Assembly (NCBI GenBank): GCA_948099385.1
Contig: CANUEZ040000024.1
Span: 27,997,001-28,061,000 of the forward strand
DNA: 64,000 nucleotides
From: Fasciola hepatica
Lineage: Eukaryota; Platyhelminthes; Trematoda; Plagiorchiida; Fasciolidae
Direction of reading: 5' to 3'
The number at the start of each line of letters is the position of its first letter. Position 1 is the first letter of the stretch. The position numbers and the translations under genes were made by a program. The notes under the pieces were generated by a model. It searched no databases. It was given only the letters and a program-made list of their open reading frames with translations, and had not been told where the DNA came from. Below, piece by piece: positions 46,015 through 59,329 of the stretch.

Positions 46015-46382
46015 TGTAACACACCTGTAGGCAGTACTTAGCCCATTTGAACGAACCCCAAAACCGAAATACAACTGATCCGCGAATTCCGCGATACTAG
46101 ATTATTAAATAAGCTATAACATAAAACATATATAAACCACAATTATGTGAAAACAGGCTCAAAATATGAAAACCAAGTTTACGGCTTGCTAAAGTCAAGC
46201 GCGTGCGTCATGCAGGCCCAAGATGGATATGACAGGTCAACACATTGGACGCGAACAAACAAAGTTTGGTCCATCGAAACATAAAGTGTACGGAACACCC
46301 AAAAGGTGTATGTGGGAGGGTTGTATCACGGAATCACGAAATTATGGTGCCTCTAAGGGAGATTTTGCAGCTGTTTTTTACA
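46015..46382 (-). repeat. 5' LTR of copy H
   Basis: Minus strand from TGTAAAAAACAG (46382) to TGTTACA (46015), 368 bp. It aligns along its whole length with the 355-bp LTR of element A, sharing for example GATACTAGATTATTA, GTGCGTCA.GCAGG and GCGAACAAACAA (plus-strand sense). Considerably diverged. Confidence 0.85.
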
Positions 46383-46866
46383 TTTTGTGATCGTTTCTCT
46401 CCCTCTGCTTTTTGCTCTCCGGGTTTGCATATACATCTCTGTGGCTCAACTTTCGTTTCTCTGACTGCCAGGGAAGCATCTCTCGATTCGCTCTCGTAGT
46501 CATCTGGTGCTATAGTGTGCCATTTGTCTCGGTAGCCATGTGCGCTATTTTGCTCACCTCAAATTTCCTGTTTCACAGGAAGCACCTTCCTCACTCGCTA
46601 AACAAAAGACCCCAGGGAACGGTATTCCCCTTTGGGGAAGAAATACTGCATGGAGGTCGTGAAAGACTAAGGTATCCAGTGTAAATCCTGCCGGAACTGA
46701 AACCATAGGAATTAGAGCAAGGCTGCCATAATAGCATACGACCTATGCGCCATGTATGGTTATCTTTGGTGGTTTTACATGGAGTGTCAATCGGTGATTT
46801 GAAAAGATCTAAAATAAGAGCCCGATAGGACAGCACAAGACAGTCAGTAAATAATCCCAGACTGCC
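46383..46866. other. Flank with a repeat shared with 57.4 kb
   Basis: The part 46388-46510 (CGTTTCTC, ACATCTCTGTGGCT, TCTGACTGCC.GG, ATTCG) recurs in diverged form at about 57400-57520. No gene recognised. Confidence 0.5.
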
Positions 46867-48565
46867 TTGACTCGAGGCACCACGCTTCCGAACGAAGCTC
46901 AAGAGCTAGCCCGGCTGCGCAGGGCTCGCGCCCCACAATCAACTCAAGGAATAAAAAGGAACATCAATTTGGATAATCGCGTGACCTCACCTCTAGGGGT
47001 AGCTGACACGTTTAACACATTCTTCACAACCCCCATGTCTCTCAGCCCAGCGTGTACCCAGCTTGCCACCCCGTTTACCATAGATTCATCACCAAATTCT
47101 ATCGCGGTCACCAGTATGGATTTAAATAGTTACATCCGCACTTTCAAACCGACCCCCAACCCCGGACATGACGGCCTACCATGAGCAATACTCGCTCTCA
47201 GTGGCCCGGATATTCCCTCCCACTAAAAACCTATCCAACCTACCTCTTCAAACCGGAGCCTTATTCAGCCAGTGGAACAAATCGGTTATGATCTTCAGGC
47301 TTAAGAAAAGCGCAGTGCATGACATTACCAACCACTGCCCGAATAATCGTACGCCAATGATCTCCAGGCTTCTAGAAAAAGTCGTGAAACACTAGCTCAC
47401 CGACTACCTTTCCGCACGTAAACCTTCTGAACTAAGCAACAACAGCCGCCGACAAAGACAGAGCGCTAGTCACCATTTACAGTGATATGACCAGAGCCTC
47501 CGGTACAGTCCCGCATCTAAAGTTTCTGGCCAAGGTTAGAGGTAATGGAATTTAAAATCCCCCTCTCAGATGGTTTAAATCCTATTTGCAAGGCCGTCAT
47601 CAAGCTGCCTGCATCAACGGTTAGATTTCAGACCCCCGTCCAATGAACAGCGGGGCTATCCAAGGAATTGTTCTAGGACCACTGCCAATTTTACTGCGTG
47701 TAAATGGAATTTGCAACGCCGTGACTCATGGAGACGTTTTCTCGTTTGCCGATGACATGAAGATAGTCGGCGAATTCAAACGAGGAAACCTACGTGTAGC
47801 ACTAAATAACATCAAGGTCAACACAGCCCTTGTCCTCCTGGTGTGATCGCTGGGAAAGGGAATTTTCGGTGGGCAAGAACAGCTATCTCAAGCTTAGCTG
47901 CAGTATTCCTCATGATACTCTTAGGATTGGCAGTGTCTGTCTCCCATATTCCCCAACAACGCGAGACCTCGGACTGCATTGCTGTTACACTTTCAATTTC
48001 TCTGAACACACTTGTCACGTAACTGCACTGGCAAACAAGTCCCATGGCTTGTTTCACTGAAATTTTCTTTCCGTGGGCAGCAAGTTAGAGATATACGAAA
48101 CTCATAATCGCCCAACCCTGGAGCACTGCACACTAGTGTTCTCAAATATGCACAAAAGTGACATTGTCGACATTGAAAATGTACAGCTATGATTTACCAA
48201 AACCCATCTTGGCCTTCTGCGAACCTAAGCGACAGACAACGGTGTACTCCCCTGCGGCTTGACCATCTGTGGCCCAAGAGAATAAAACTCAACCTTGAAA
48301 GTTGTCTTATTTGCCGCACAAACGGGCTCCATCGTCCAGCCAAGAGCAGCTCAGTATAAACTCGACACGTCAACAGCGCAACAGGGAACACCGTATAACG
48401 ATCTCTGCTCCTCGGAAATCCCTAAGGCGAAACTTCGTCCTCCCTAAATGTGCAACTTTGTGGAATAAACTCTCAGACGATATCCGTTTCATAGATTACC
48501 AAACCATATTTAAGTCTAGGCCACAAGTAAGGCCAGACGTTCTCAAATTGATCGCTCCCTGAAAT
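46867..48565 (+). pseudogene. CR1/Jockey-like LINE reverse transcriptase
   Basis: The RT can be followed through several frames. 46867-47184 gives 'VTSPLGVADTFNTFFT' and ends 'FKPTPNPGHDGLP', the typical start of RT. 47168-47395: 'GALFSQWNKSVMIFRLKKSA', 'NNRTPMISRLLEKVVKH'. 47643-47846: 'SGAIQGIVLGPLPILLRVNGI' and 'FSFADDMKI' with FADD at 47745-47756. 47830-48060: 'SSWCDRWEREFSVGKNSYLKL' and 'TTRDLGLHCCYTFNFSEHTCHV' (thumb). 48302-48562: 'RKSLRRNFVLPKCATLWNKLSDDI', the C-terminal block. Motif A (about 47440-47530) is degraded. The endonuclease is not visible. Confidence 0.87.
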
Positions 48566-51500
48566 CCATACAGGGCTACTGATAGAGCTTACGAGGAAAG
48601 TGTTGGATACCAACCTGAACCTTTGGCAATCTCCAGGATGTGACTTACCATTCGCCATCTTTGCCACCACCTTAGCTTGGACCTCCCGGGTTACAATGCC
48701 CAAAATTACTTACTTTGTTTACTCAGACCAATGCCTCTGAAAACGTACTTGAATGTACGGAATTTCCCTAGTTGCATGAAAGATAATCTTTAAATATCCT
48801 CAGTGCTACTTTAGATTAAATCTCCGTCTCTGTCTCCAACCCAAGAAGCAGCGGTTGTCAGACTCCTCAACTCCTATCCGGTGGTTACCCAAAATCGAAT
48901 CGTTAGACACTCATCGCTCATCTTACCTCCCTATCACGCGATCCTAGCACCCTCCCATGACTGGCCTGTATAAAATCTGATTCTTGGCCATCAAAACTAC
49001 AAACAATCTGTGGATCGTCCCGATGTATCACTACAGTTCGTGCTAACAACAGCCGGCTCACATGTAAACCCAAAGCCATCGGACTAAGGCCTTGTTGGAA
49101 ACGAGCAGTCAGGTATGCATTCCCCGATAGTTGAAAGCCTTCCGTGTGTCTGTCTCCCACTTTTTCTCTCTTCCACGGCTTGAAGCCATGACACCACCGG
49201 TGGGAAAATGGAAACTAGTCTGCAGTTTTATTTCCATGGGGGGGAAGCAACCAACCCTAGCGGTGACGAAATTTATGGGTCACGCGTAAAGAATGGCGAG
49301 CAGAGGAAAAATAGGAGGTGCTCTCCGCGAGCAAAGCATGCTCTGCCGCTCCCCTGAATTAAAGAACAAAGTACTAAAAGTACTTCTGGCTAAGCAAGTA
49401 TTAGACTCTTGGTCCAGCCCCTTCAATAACGCATGAATTCCGCGCTGCAGTTACGACTCGACCCGGCGTACGGGATGTCTCGAAGAAAACGGCATACGAG
49501 CTTGGCTCACAGTACCTCCGCCTGACACTGTGCGGGGTGGCAAGCGTGCCAAATGTGCTATCCACATATAACCCAAACCCACTTCTCCTAGTTTTACGCC
49601 CCTTCGGGTCTCTCGTTCTATCTCTGACCACCTCGTTGACGCCAAATTCCGCTGTCCACTTATGCATTCGAAATTTTATCCATGCCAAGTCCGCTCTGTT
49701 CAAAATCTTCCTTATTGATACGTGCACCTATTGTCACCAGCCACTGTTAACGCTCGAGAAAAGTATGGGAGCCAAGTTTCTGAAGCCAACCCCTTTATAC
49801 TCACTCGCAATTTGTTTGAGATTTACCTTGGCTTCCATTTGCCTACCTCGTCTTTCTTGGCTCAGATAATCGTGAGCTTGAGCTTCCCACTCGGTAGCCT
49901 CAGGCTTCACCCTCCGAAAATATTGTTCCACAAGACGTAAAATATCTATACCTCTTACATCAAGAGTTTAAACCACCCCACCATTGACTCTAGTCGCTGG
50001 CGACCTGATCAAAACCAAACGATCATCTATCACTAACACATAAGAGTAATCAGGTGCTTCGAAGGCCCTAGCTTATGAAGCAGTCCTCCTGAGACTCCAT
50101 ATGACTTCATACCCAACCCTATGTCTACTGGACTACGTGTTGAAACGCATGACCCGCCATCGCTTAAAAACATTTCCGTGAAAATAGAAACCCCGACAAA
50201 GGGCACAGGTCGAAATTACGCCATAGCATGACGCTTGTCAATAAACGCATGCCCGTAGTCAACTGTCTAAATGTGACCAAACTGTCACCATGATCTGGGG
50301 AAGACTCATCTATTTCTCCATCGCTTAAATATTACATCGAAAATTTGCCCACCTACCTCCCACCGATCCATATCCTGTCTCGCGTAAAGCGTTCCGCTAC
50401 ACCGTGACCTTATCAGCTTGCAGCTTTTTATTCACTGGCAAAGCTATGGCTTTCCCCCGTCATTATACTCCCCAAGCTCCCGCTGTCAACATTTGACTTC
50501 AAAGTTCTGTCCATGGCGTAGAGCATGTCCCACTGAGCGCTAAAATGAAACCTTACCATGGCCGTAATGATAAACCTAGCTAAAAGTATATTGCCTCCAT
50601 TTGCTATCATGACCTACAGCTGGAACTACTTCCAGGTTGCCGATCTCCCCAGTTACTCTAGGCCTTGACTGCCCCCCTAAAGTTTTAATCGCTGGATTTC
50701 TATTGGTACTGTAATCACAAGCCCCCAGCAGGAACTCCCTCCGGACAGTCGCATCTCCGGTCTTCTTTCAGATGATGCCGGTTACTTGGGTGGCCATTGC
50801 TCTCCTAGAGGCTACTCTCGGAAAGCCTTACGGACTAAATGAACCAAACTGATCGGACCGAACTATTTTCCGCTCTGGACCGTCATGGTTCGAAAGTAAA
50901 CTCAAGCTGGCCAACGCCATATAGAGCTTCTTACATCGCACGCCACTGTGACTTCAATGATGTTACCCGGATTACAAGCCGCCATAACAGCTTCACCTGA
51001 TCGCGAGGGCGGATTCCCGAAGGTAAACGACATTAAGCACTGGTCCAACAGTTGCCTCCAGTATATCCCCTCATAGGCCGTTGTGGTTCCAAAATCACGG
51101 CCAAAATCATACCATTGCCGTTGAATTTTCAACCTTCTTTCCCTACCCCTCCACTCGAAGCAATCCTAGTCCATTTTTGCCCGCTGCCCAATCATTTTCC
51201 TTATGAACAGCCAGTCGAGTCTGGTGAGTCCGCTCACGCTCGGGCCTTAGTTTGTGACCCGCCGTCAGTGGCGAACCTAATCTCTATGAGAAAAAATACC
51301 AGTTACTCAATGTTGGCCGAAACTCGTCTCTATATTCTTCCGTTGTATTTACAGAAACGTTTGCCCTTACACCCAATATAATATCCGTTGTAGACTTGGG
51401 TCTGATTCTCAGCAAATCGCTGCCACGGCGCTTGAGTAAACTCACTTCATCTCCTCACCTCTGATTTGAAGCATTTGCTCCACTTTCTCATTCCAGCTGA

Positions 51501-52604
51501 CTGCTTCGTCAATGTACTCTTTGAAATTCCTAGTTAAGCATCAACCATCGTTATGCTGCTTTGACGGCACAGTACAATTCTTGTGAAGTATTTCGCTCCA
51601 TGCCCACTCTCAAATGCAGTGTCTTTCTCTCCACATCGCATAGGAATTACTCAAAATAAAACAACAAAAATAAACTTATCTGACCTCACGAGCTCCCGAG
51701 CTCACTCCCACTTTAGGTTTCCATACCTCTGTCCACAAATCTAAGGATTTGTCCAAATGAAGTCCGCAAAATACCACTCAATACGCCGCTGACATTGCTG
51801 GTTCATCATTTGACGTTGGTTTCACCCTCCACCGTGTCCAGATATCCACTGGTGGAAATCTACTTCTTGTAGTTCGACATCGATCCTTTTGGCATCCAGC
51901 CGGTGCATCCATGTATTTCTTCCTGTGGATCCCAATTTTTTTGATCCCTCGATGAACCTTTGTTAAGCCTTTCATATATATGCTGCATCTTCCCCACACT
52001 TCCCTAGGGCTTTAACCGACAGCTATGAGTTTGGCAGACTCTCCACAGCACCCCGCTCCGGAAACCAAAACCGCCTGCACTTTCAGCGTTAACCGTCCCC
52101 AATCCAGTTGATTTAAACACTGCCTGGCCCTATCGTACTGCTACTGAGATGTGCAAACCCGACCTTTGAAATCGCTTAATATTTCGTACCGCTGTGAAAA
52201 GCTGTGCTCCATGATCATACCTTGTGCACGTGTCTTGATCCAGTCGAGGAATATACCTTTGGTAATGCTACTTACAGTGACGATGTAAGCGACTGGTCCC
52301 GGGCACTCCCGGCGGAACAAGTAGCTCGTGGTAAGAAGGTGATTCAAGTCGCGACTCAAGCCATTTGGTTACTGACGGTGAACTCGGTGACGGAAAAACA
52401 CTGAATGAAGAAGAAGAGGCCATATGGCATGAAACAAGTGAAAAGAAAAGCAGACGCCACAAAGCCACCCCAACTTCGCTTGGCGTGCACGATGGTGACC
52501 TCAGCATTACTTTGGTCATGTACTATCTACCCCAGTCCGACTATCCACCACTAGCTCAGCGAGGGACACAAAACGTAGTCACCATCAACCAGTTGTGAGC
52601 TAAG
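48566..52604. other. Unassigned DNA
   Basis: About 4 kb, pyrimidine-leaning on the + strand. No protein family recognised on either strand; only short open frames. Confidence 0.45.
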
Positions 52605-53960
52605 TTGCTGATTCAGGGATCGGGTTCATCGGGACCCAGAATCCTAGCGAGAAGCCGAGTTACCAATTTGTCCGAAAACACCAGGCTCATCTGGGTCACG
52701 CTGGGATCGGCCGCAGATACCGCGAAACTACTGGTATCCGCGGCAATGCTCAGAGGAAGCTCCGAGGTACGCATCCGACCAGATCTCCTGCGACCTGTGT
52801 GAGGGGATGTGCAAAGCTCCAAATGGGTATCGAAAACTCAGCTGTGAAAGCGCAGCACAATCTCACATGGGGTCTCTGAGTCAAGAAGTGAAGACCCACG
52901 CCGATGTGCTCTCCATGACAAGAAACACTGGAATCGCAAAGTTCCAAAGCTAATAATGAAGGACCAGTGGCCGGCGGGATCAGTAGGCTGCCTCGACCAT
53001 CGCACTCTACGAATACAGCTCTGCTTAGGCAACCACGAAATACGACAGTCCCAGCTTTTTCAGCAGGAGTTACTCTGGAGAAATGATTCAAAACTAAAAG
53101 TGGCCCTACTTCAAACCTATGTTTACATTGGCGCAGACGCAGAAGTGACCTCAAGGAATTTCTCCATTTTGGTTTTGGTTGTCTTGATATAGTTTGCATA
53201 TGTTCGTTGCGTCGGATTTTGGCTCTCAGTCTGGGTCGTTTGGAATCGCGTTTGACGTTTTTAGACGAGCTTCGTTAGTTGCTATCATAATTCGCCACCT
53301 CAGAGTTTGCCAATCCGTTCGGTTCCGGATTTGGGACTTGTCTGACCAGCCTACGCGTAGAACGAATTAGAATTCTAGTAGCTGGCGCGCTAGGTGATGC
53401 TCGGACTAAGCCAGTTCTTTCAGCTTCTGGTCAACTCTATTCCCACTTCTTTCTCTAAGCTCCGTTCCGCACTCATCAGGCTGCATCTAGAGAGGGACAT
53501 TCAGGAACGCCCGCTGGTACAAAGAAGAGATAAGAACATATTAGATAAGACCCAAATGAGAGCCAAGAATCGCGTACAAGGCCTGTGGAACAAATCGTAG
53601 CCTGATGGGCCCCGCACTCCAAATCCATACGTCATAGAGTACAGACGGCCAACCGGAGACTCATGCACTTGAGGGATATCTCAATCACTCCAGGACACCT
53701 CAGAGTTCACTTCATCGCTGCACGGTCACTCGCTAAATCTGGAGCGGCAACGTCCACGACTGAAGGTCAGGGAACAGTTCCTCAGTACGTATCTGCCTCT
53801 TGTGGAACTTGTTATCAGCACCCGTAGTTGAAGTGACTTGCAGGCTGTCGTTCAAAAGACAACTCGACAACCATGTAGCCGAGCAGTACCCAGGTGCCCC
53901 AGTCGAAACTCTAATTACGGCATTCAGAATAATGCCATCCGTACAGCTTTGCGGTGGTGA
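52605..53960 (+). pseudogene. LINE ORF1 piece joined to an RT C-terminus
   Basis: 52605-52802 reads 'GPRILARSRVTNLSE', 'VTLGSAADTAKLLVSAAML' and 'SEVRIRPDLLRP', the pattern of CR1-like LINE ORF1 proteins ('GPRLL', 'L-S-x-A', 'IRPDL'). About 650 bp later 53460-53600 ('LHLERDIQERPLVQRRDKNI') looks like the next part of such an ORF1, so it may be split by an insertion. At 53690-53960 the sequence gives 'HGHSLNLERQRPRLKVREQFLS' and 'RAVPRCPSRNSNYG', an RT C-terminal block. Endonuclease and RT core are absent. Confidence 0.6.
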
Positions 53961-55749
53961 TTAGAGGGTGCTTGGTTTGATATGCTAATGACATAAATGA
54001 GTTTAGTCTGGAGCTTGTTTGAGAACTGGGTGTTGATTGAGTGTGGTGTAGTATTGGGGTAGAGGTACCAGGTTTTCCGCATTTCCTATCGATTCTCTCG
54101 CTGACCGATAAAACTCAGTCATACATTGTACATTAGGCAGAGTACCAGACGGGGGAAAACCGGAGCACAGACACGCATCACTCATTAAGTTTCAAACCCA
54201 TCTAGACACGGCGGCTGAACACCATGCTTCTCGCCTTTAGTGCAACCTACTTGGCCAGGCAAAAAAGAGAGGACAAAAGGAGGGTCCAGCTCGGTAGGTC
54301 TTGGACGGCTAGAGATAAAGCGAAAAGAAGTGGAAAAATGAAGAACAGGTATGTGAAATTAAACGAACTGAGATAAAAGAAGAGAAAAATGGAAAAAAGG
54401 AAAGAATGTTAATTAATAAATTGACGGAGGTAGGGAAAAAATGATTTTGTGAACCAGCAAAAGGACGTCGATAACAACAAAAGGGGGGAATAAGGGCAAA
54501 AGACAGCGAAAGATAGGAAATCTTTAAAAAGACCGGGAAAGAAAAAAGAGGCAAAATGATCACTTGATTGAAAAGAGAGGAGGAAAGCAAGATCGACTGT
54601 GGCCCGAATGGTATGAGATAGCCGAGGATATGAACTGAAGAAACCAAACGTCAGGTGGAATTAATTGTCATAGGTCACCAGCCATGGGGATTTCGCCGCC
54701 CCAGCACCACTCAACGAGCGTCCATCCTTGCATAAGAACACGGAAGTCGACAATGCACATCGCTTTATCATGATGCTGGTGCCCATCTCAATAGTTTAAA
54801 GCCGATTGCTTCATGAAATAAGAGTTGTGTGACGCCTATCGCGAGGGCCCTCCATCACTTAAATCCTCGGGTACTTTAGTTGTTCTTGTGGAGTGAACGA
54901 CATTCTGGGTCAACTGTGGGGCCGGCGTCGGCGGGAGACCTACTACCGACCGGAGAACTGACGAAAGCCGATACGTGTGCTTTAGTGTATCGCCTTCACT
55001 CATGAATGGAGCTAGAAATGTTTGGGGTCCCATTTTACAACATTCAGATTTTTGAACTGTGTACCGGCGAGCGGAGTTCTCGCTGCTTAATTTCATTTTT
55101 GCGGACCTCCACAGATGCAACAGAGGGCATAAAAGTAACAACCAAATCTGGATACTAGACCGGGTTGAATTGGCACCAGAATTCAAGGCTTTATAGCTCT
55201 TTCAAGGAATTTAGTCCAAAAATGGGCAGTTGACCTGGCAACAGAACCCAGGCCACTCGAAAATTACTGTCACTAAGTTCTACTATGCAAGTATCGGTGT
55301 TCCTCCTTAGGAGATTACTTGTGTTCATAACGAAATAGCTAAATCATGTGCGCAGTGTTAATAAGTGCATCACAGGGGTCCCTCAATCGCATCGGTTGGA
55401 CACCTGTGGAGTGGCTGGCAGCCCATTCACTAATTGGTTATCGGACCTGTCGATCCTCGTGAACATGCGCGCATCTCAAAATCAGGCTCGGTTTTTGGAT
55501 TTCTCGCAAGGATTTTGATCGCTGACAAGAAACCGTTTTATTTTCCTACTTTCACTTGCTTTTTAACCGTTCAGTTGAAAGTTTTCCAGAATCCCCCTGA
55601 TGACTTGATGGCTTACAAAACTTCTTATCGCCTCAAGCTGAATTCACTGTCAGAAATAGCCAATTTGCAGGAGAACTCGATATTAGACTTTGAAGATGTA
55701 GTAGATACAGGGACAGTCTGGTTTATCTCAAAAACACGAGGAATCCAGA
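53961..55749. other. Unassigned DNA upstream of Gypsy piece G
   Basis: An A/G-rich low-complexity run at about 54310-54610; otherwise nothing recognisable. Part of 55.2-55.7 kb could be the LTR or leader of element G but there is no second copy to prove it. Confidence 0.4.
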
Positions 55750-57110
55750 GATCTCACCCGCCGGGCCCAGAGTTTTGGTTAGTTAAGATAGAAGAATATT
55801 TTCAAATAAATGGCGTGACCAGTTAATTTATCATGCTTACATATCCAGCGAGCCACTTGTTACTGTTTGTGGCTCGAGTATTCAGGCACTTTGTGGGCAA
55901 CCCACCCGAAGTGAGCCCGTACAATGAATTGCGGGAGGCCATACTGGGAGACTTGATGTTTCGCCAGAATATCGGCTAAAAGACGTGGTGTCCGATATTC
56001 GGCCCGGCGACCATAGCACCCAAACACCGAAGCAACTTCTCCGTCTTGTGCGGAGATGGGTCTCTACCCTAACAGTGAATGATAAAGCCGTATCCCTGCT
56101 TTGGATGCGGGCGCATCCCAAAAACATTCAACCTATATTGACTGCTTCTGGGCATAAGTAGACGTAGGTTAAACTGGCTGAAGCAGCTGACAAGATACAA
56201 GCACACGCCTCACTCTTGGTCCAAAACACAACATAGTACCCTGATGTAGACCAAGTAAACAGAATGGATACCTCAACTGAATGAATGGAGCTACCACCCT
56301 CTTAGTCTACCGCTCTAAACGCATCGCGGCCAAATTCAGAACCTTGCAGAGCAAGCCACCTCATCCGTTCACGGCGGCTAGGACCTGCAAACCCAGATAT
56401 ATACTGTAGCCGCCCAAACTGCGGTGATAAAGAAAAAATGCGCCGAGCTTTACACGTATCAATATGCGATACGAGTGAACGCGTAAGCCGACCAATGTTG
56501 GTGATTACAGTGTCAGGCCCTTCCGTTCGCGATCGCTTACTCTTTAAAACCGACGGAATATCCAGGACATCCCTCTCAATAGACACCGGCACACAGGTGA
56601 GATTTATTCAGCCTCACTTCAAAGGCCACTCCAAATATGGAGTTGATGGCAGCCAAAAAGACACCTGAAAAGACCCACGGTGAACTTCACCCATGTTGAA
56701 CCTCGGTTTACTCCGCACTCTACAATGGGTATTCATTATTCCTAACGTTTCCCTCACTCGGTCACTGGGACGGACTTTCTTCGAAATTTTATTCCAAAAG
56801 CTGATCTGCCCTGCTCCCGTCCAATGGATTAGGCCACTAGTTAGTGGCGGTGCACCGTCAATAAAGCCGTCGCTTTCACGGGGCCTCGTGACTCTTGCCC
56901 CTACAGACCCCTGCCAGTGGCCCCTGAAATAGTTTCCTCGAATACTCCGGCCTGCCAACGTGCTACCACTAGTGTCGAAAAATTACCACGCTGTACAGCC
57001 ACAGTTGGTCCTCCAGCTCATTGCCACGCCGGGGGCTTAGCAATCTACTCAAGGAAGAATATATTTATGTGCCACAAATATTGGGACAATTTTCGGGCCA
57101 TAAAGAAATC
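55750..57110 (+). mobile_element. Ty3/Gypsy gag-protease piece, CsRn1-like (G)
   Basis: Gag: an open frame ending at 55826 contains 'PPGPEFWLVKIEEYFQINGVTS', the usual gag opening, and continues (to about 56240) with 'TPKQLLRLVRRWVSTLTVNDKAVSLLWMRAHPKNIQPILTASG' and 'VKLAEAADKIQAHA'. Protease: 56438-56668 includes 'ISRTSLSIDTGTQV' with Asp-Thr-Gly intact, and 56693-56932 'LGLLRTLQWVFIIPNV' and 'SRGLVTLAPTD', the protease end. About 56950-57110 resembles the protein before an RT. The RT itself is missing. Several frame changes. Confidence 0.75.
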
Positions 57111-59329
57111 CTACAGATTAACATACATACCATTCCCAATCTTCTCCCTCTAGCATTCGCCAGCATCCTGTGTGTCGTGGTCGTGGTTTCCACTTGGGAG
57201 AAAATTACCACTGTCTCAAATTCCTATTTCGAGGACGTCCCCGGCAGTCTTCCTGAGGGAGGCTCTGTAGAGGCACCGCATTCACTTCCGGTAGTCATCA
57301 ACTTCATTGCCTCCCATGTATAAAATTTGTTTGTCCACTCCGAACCAGACTGTTTCTCATTCGACAGCCAGTATGATTCACTCTCTTGTAAGTTCTTGCT
57401 GATCGTTTCTCGCTTTGTGCGCCTTGCTCTACAGATTTGCTTAAACATCTCTGTGGCTGGACCACGGTTTTCTGACTGCTGGCAAAGCACCATTCGACCA
57501 TTGGCTGTAGGTATCTGCTACCTCCGTATTCTGTTGGTCTCGTTAGATCTGTGCAGTCATGAGGGTGGTCGTAGAAATCTTTTTTCATTCGGCAAAAGGT
57601 AACAGAATCGATAACGGTCGTGGCCGTTCACGTTGGTAGCGAGTGAGACGAGTACCGTGGTCTTCCTATTCAGAGCCCTGTATATGTGTCTTAAACATGA
57701 TCATATAAGCAATTTTTCTCGATGTTTCAAGATTTTTGAATGCACACAACCGGAATAATTCACCTTTCTTTCTTATATAACCTATTCCATCAGGAAATAT
57801 CTGTTTCAGCTGATACTGACCATTCCCTAATGATAGTTTTATTCTTGGATTTCGCTATTCCCCGATGTCTTCCTTATTGGTATTTCTGTCCACGAGGCAA
57901 ACTCTGTGTTGGACGTCAGCCCAGCATTTGTTTACTAAGCACTAAACGAGCTTGCCTCGTGCCCATTTTAGATAGATCGTCACCTTGCCCATTCACCCAG
58001 ATCGGTTTCGCCCGTCACATAATTGGTTTGCTTTGAGTAGGCTGTATACATATGAGGGGTTGTCAGACATAGTGGAAGGAATTTGTAGCTAAGTTTGGAG
58101 TGCGTCAGTCTTACTCAGAATGTCCTAACACTGCAGCTGATGTACTTAAACGACTTTGAATACCAACAAAAATGTAATCCCATTTTCTGCCGTCCATATA
58201 TAATCTTGTAACTCAAAAGAAGTAAATAGTTATGCGATAACGTCTGTTTCACTGAATATAACTTTTTTTTATACTGCATTCTACATGTGGTGTCTTGCGG
58301 TTGTACGTCCTCTGTTAACGGCACAATCCTCAACCAACCTGGATGTGCCGAGTGGGCCGCCATTCGATTTGCGCGTGCATTGTATGTGTATACATTCACA
58401 TCGACCTTGTTTCAGGAAGTGTCAATTGGCACGTCCTGCTTTGTTCGAAAAACCATGGCACAGCTGGGGAGGAGGTGGTGAATAAAATTAGGTTCCACGA
58501 TTCCTTTTTGAGCGCAATATTGCCAGGTCGCCTAGGTCAAACAGGCGGTTTTCTCAGAGCCCACATCCGGCTATTTTTAGTGGGTACGGATGAGGTCCGA
58601 CGCTGCAAATATTTGTGTCGCAAACGAGAACTTTGGCCAATTCAACATTTCGGTCAGTCATCCCAGAGTCTTTCCACATTGGTTGGTCGGGAATTCTCCA
58701 AAAGGGTGGCATCACATCGTATCGTCAAACTGCCACTTACTGATGTTCCCACACAGCAGGGTAACAAACTGTTTGAAATGCCGAATTATTAGTCAGACTT
58801 GACGTGTTAGAATGTTTCCATTACGACGAGACTGCTTGGTGGCATGGTGTGGTGGCAAGCATGCCTCCATGATACGAAGAGCTATGCAAGAAGGTTTCCT
58901 TAAGATGGAGTTGCAATTATACCTGATAGGCCAGCGGATAGAGGAGCCAGCCGATATCCAATCTCTGAACCAGTTGATGGGCAACATCTGTTGTAAACAC
59001 CTTGCCCATGAAGAGAACAATTCAAAGAACAAACGGGGTAAAACAGTTTACCGTTGAAAGAACCTCCACCAGGTGGACGTAGGAGTGAAGTACCTGCGGT
59101 TTCTCTCGAAGGTAGGAGAAGTCAGCGCCCTTCATTGAGCTGCTATCGCCCGCCTGAGCTGGGCAGCCCCAGCCCAAGGGACGCTGCCCCGTCCGCGTCC
59201 CGTTTCCTCCACCTGGTGCATAGGTCTGAGGATTAAATCAGCGACGACAAGATAGAATGCTTGCAACAATCAGGTCTCACGTGACAGGCTAGAAGAAGTT
59301 TCTTCATCGGCGCTTCGGTCACGTTCCTG
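57111..59329. other. Unassigned DNA upstream of the RTE fragment
   Basis: 57400-57520 is the diverged relative of 46388-46510. Nothing else recognised; open frames at 58343-58792 and 59054-59236 carry no known motif. Confidence 0.45.

Larger units (their letters stand above)
43190..46382 (-). mobile_element. Internally deleted BEL/Pao element related to A (H)
   Basis: On the minus strand: 5' LTR (46382-46015), leader and primer site, gag N-terminal half (about 45998-45178), then directly the RT YVDD box (45177-45166), A17 connection, RNase H, integrase zinc finger and start of the integrase core, ending near 43190. The LTR, leader, gag and pol are all clearly relatives of element A. The zinc knuckles, protease and most of the RT are missing, and the integrase stops before its third catalytic residue. 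No 3' LTR. Confidence 0.9.
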
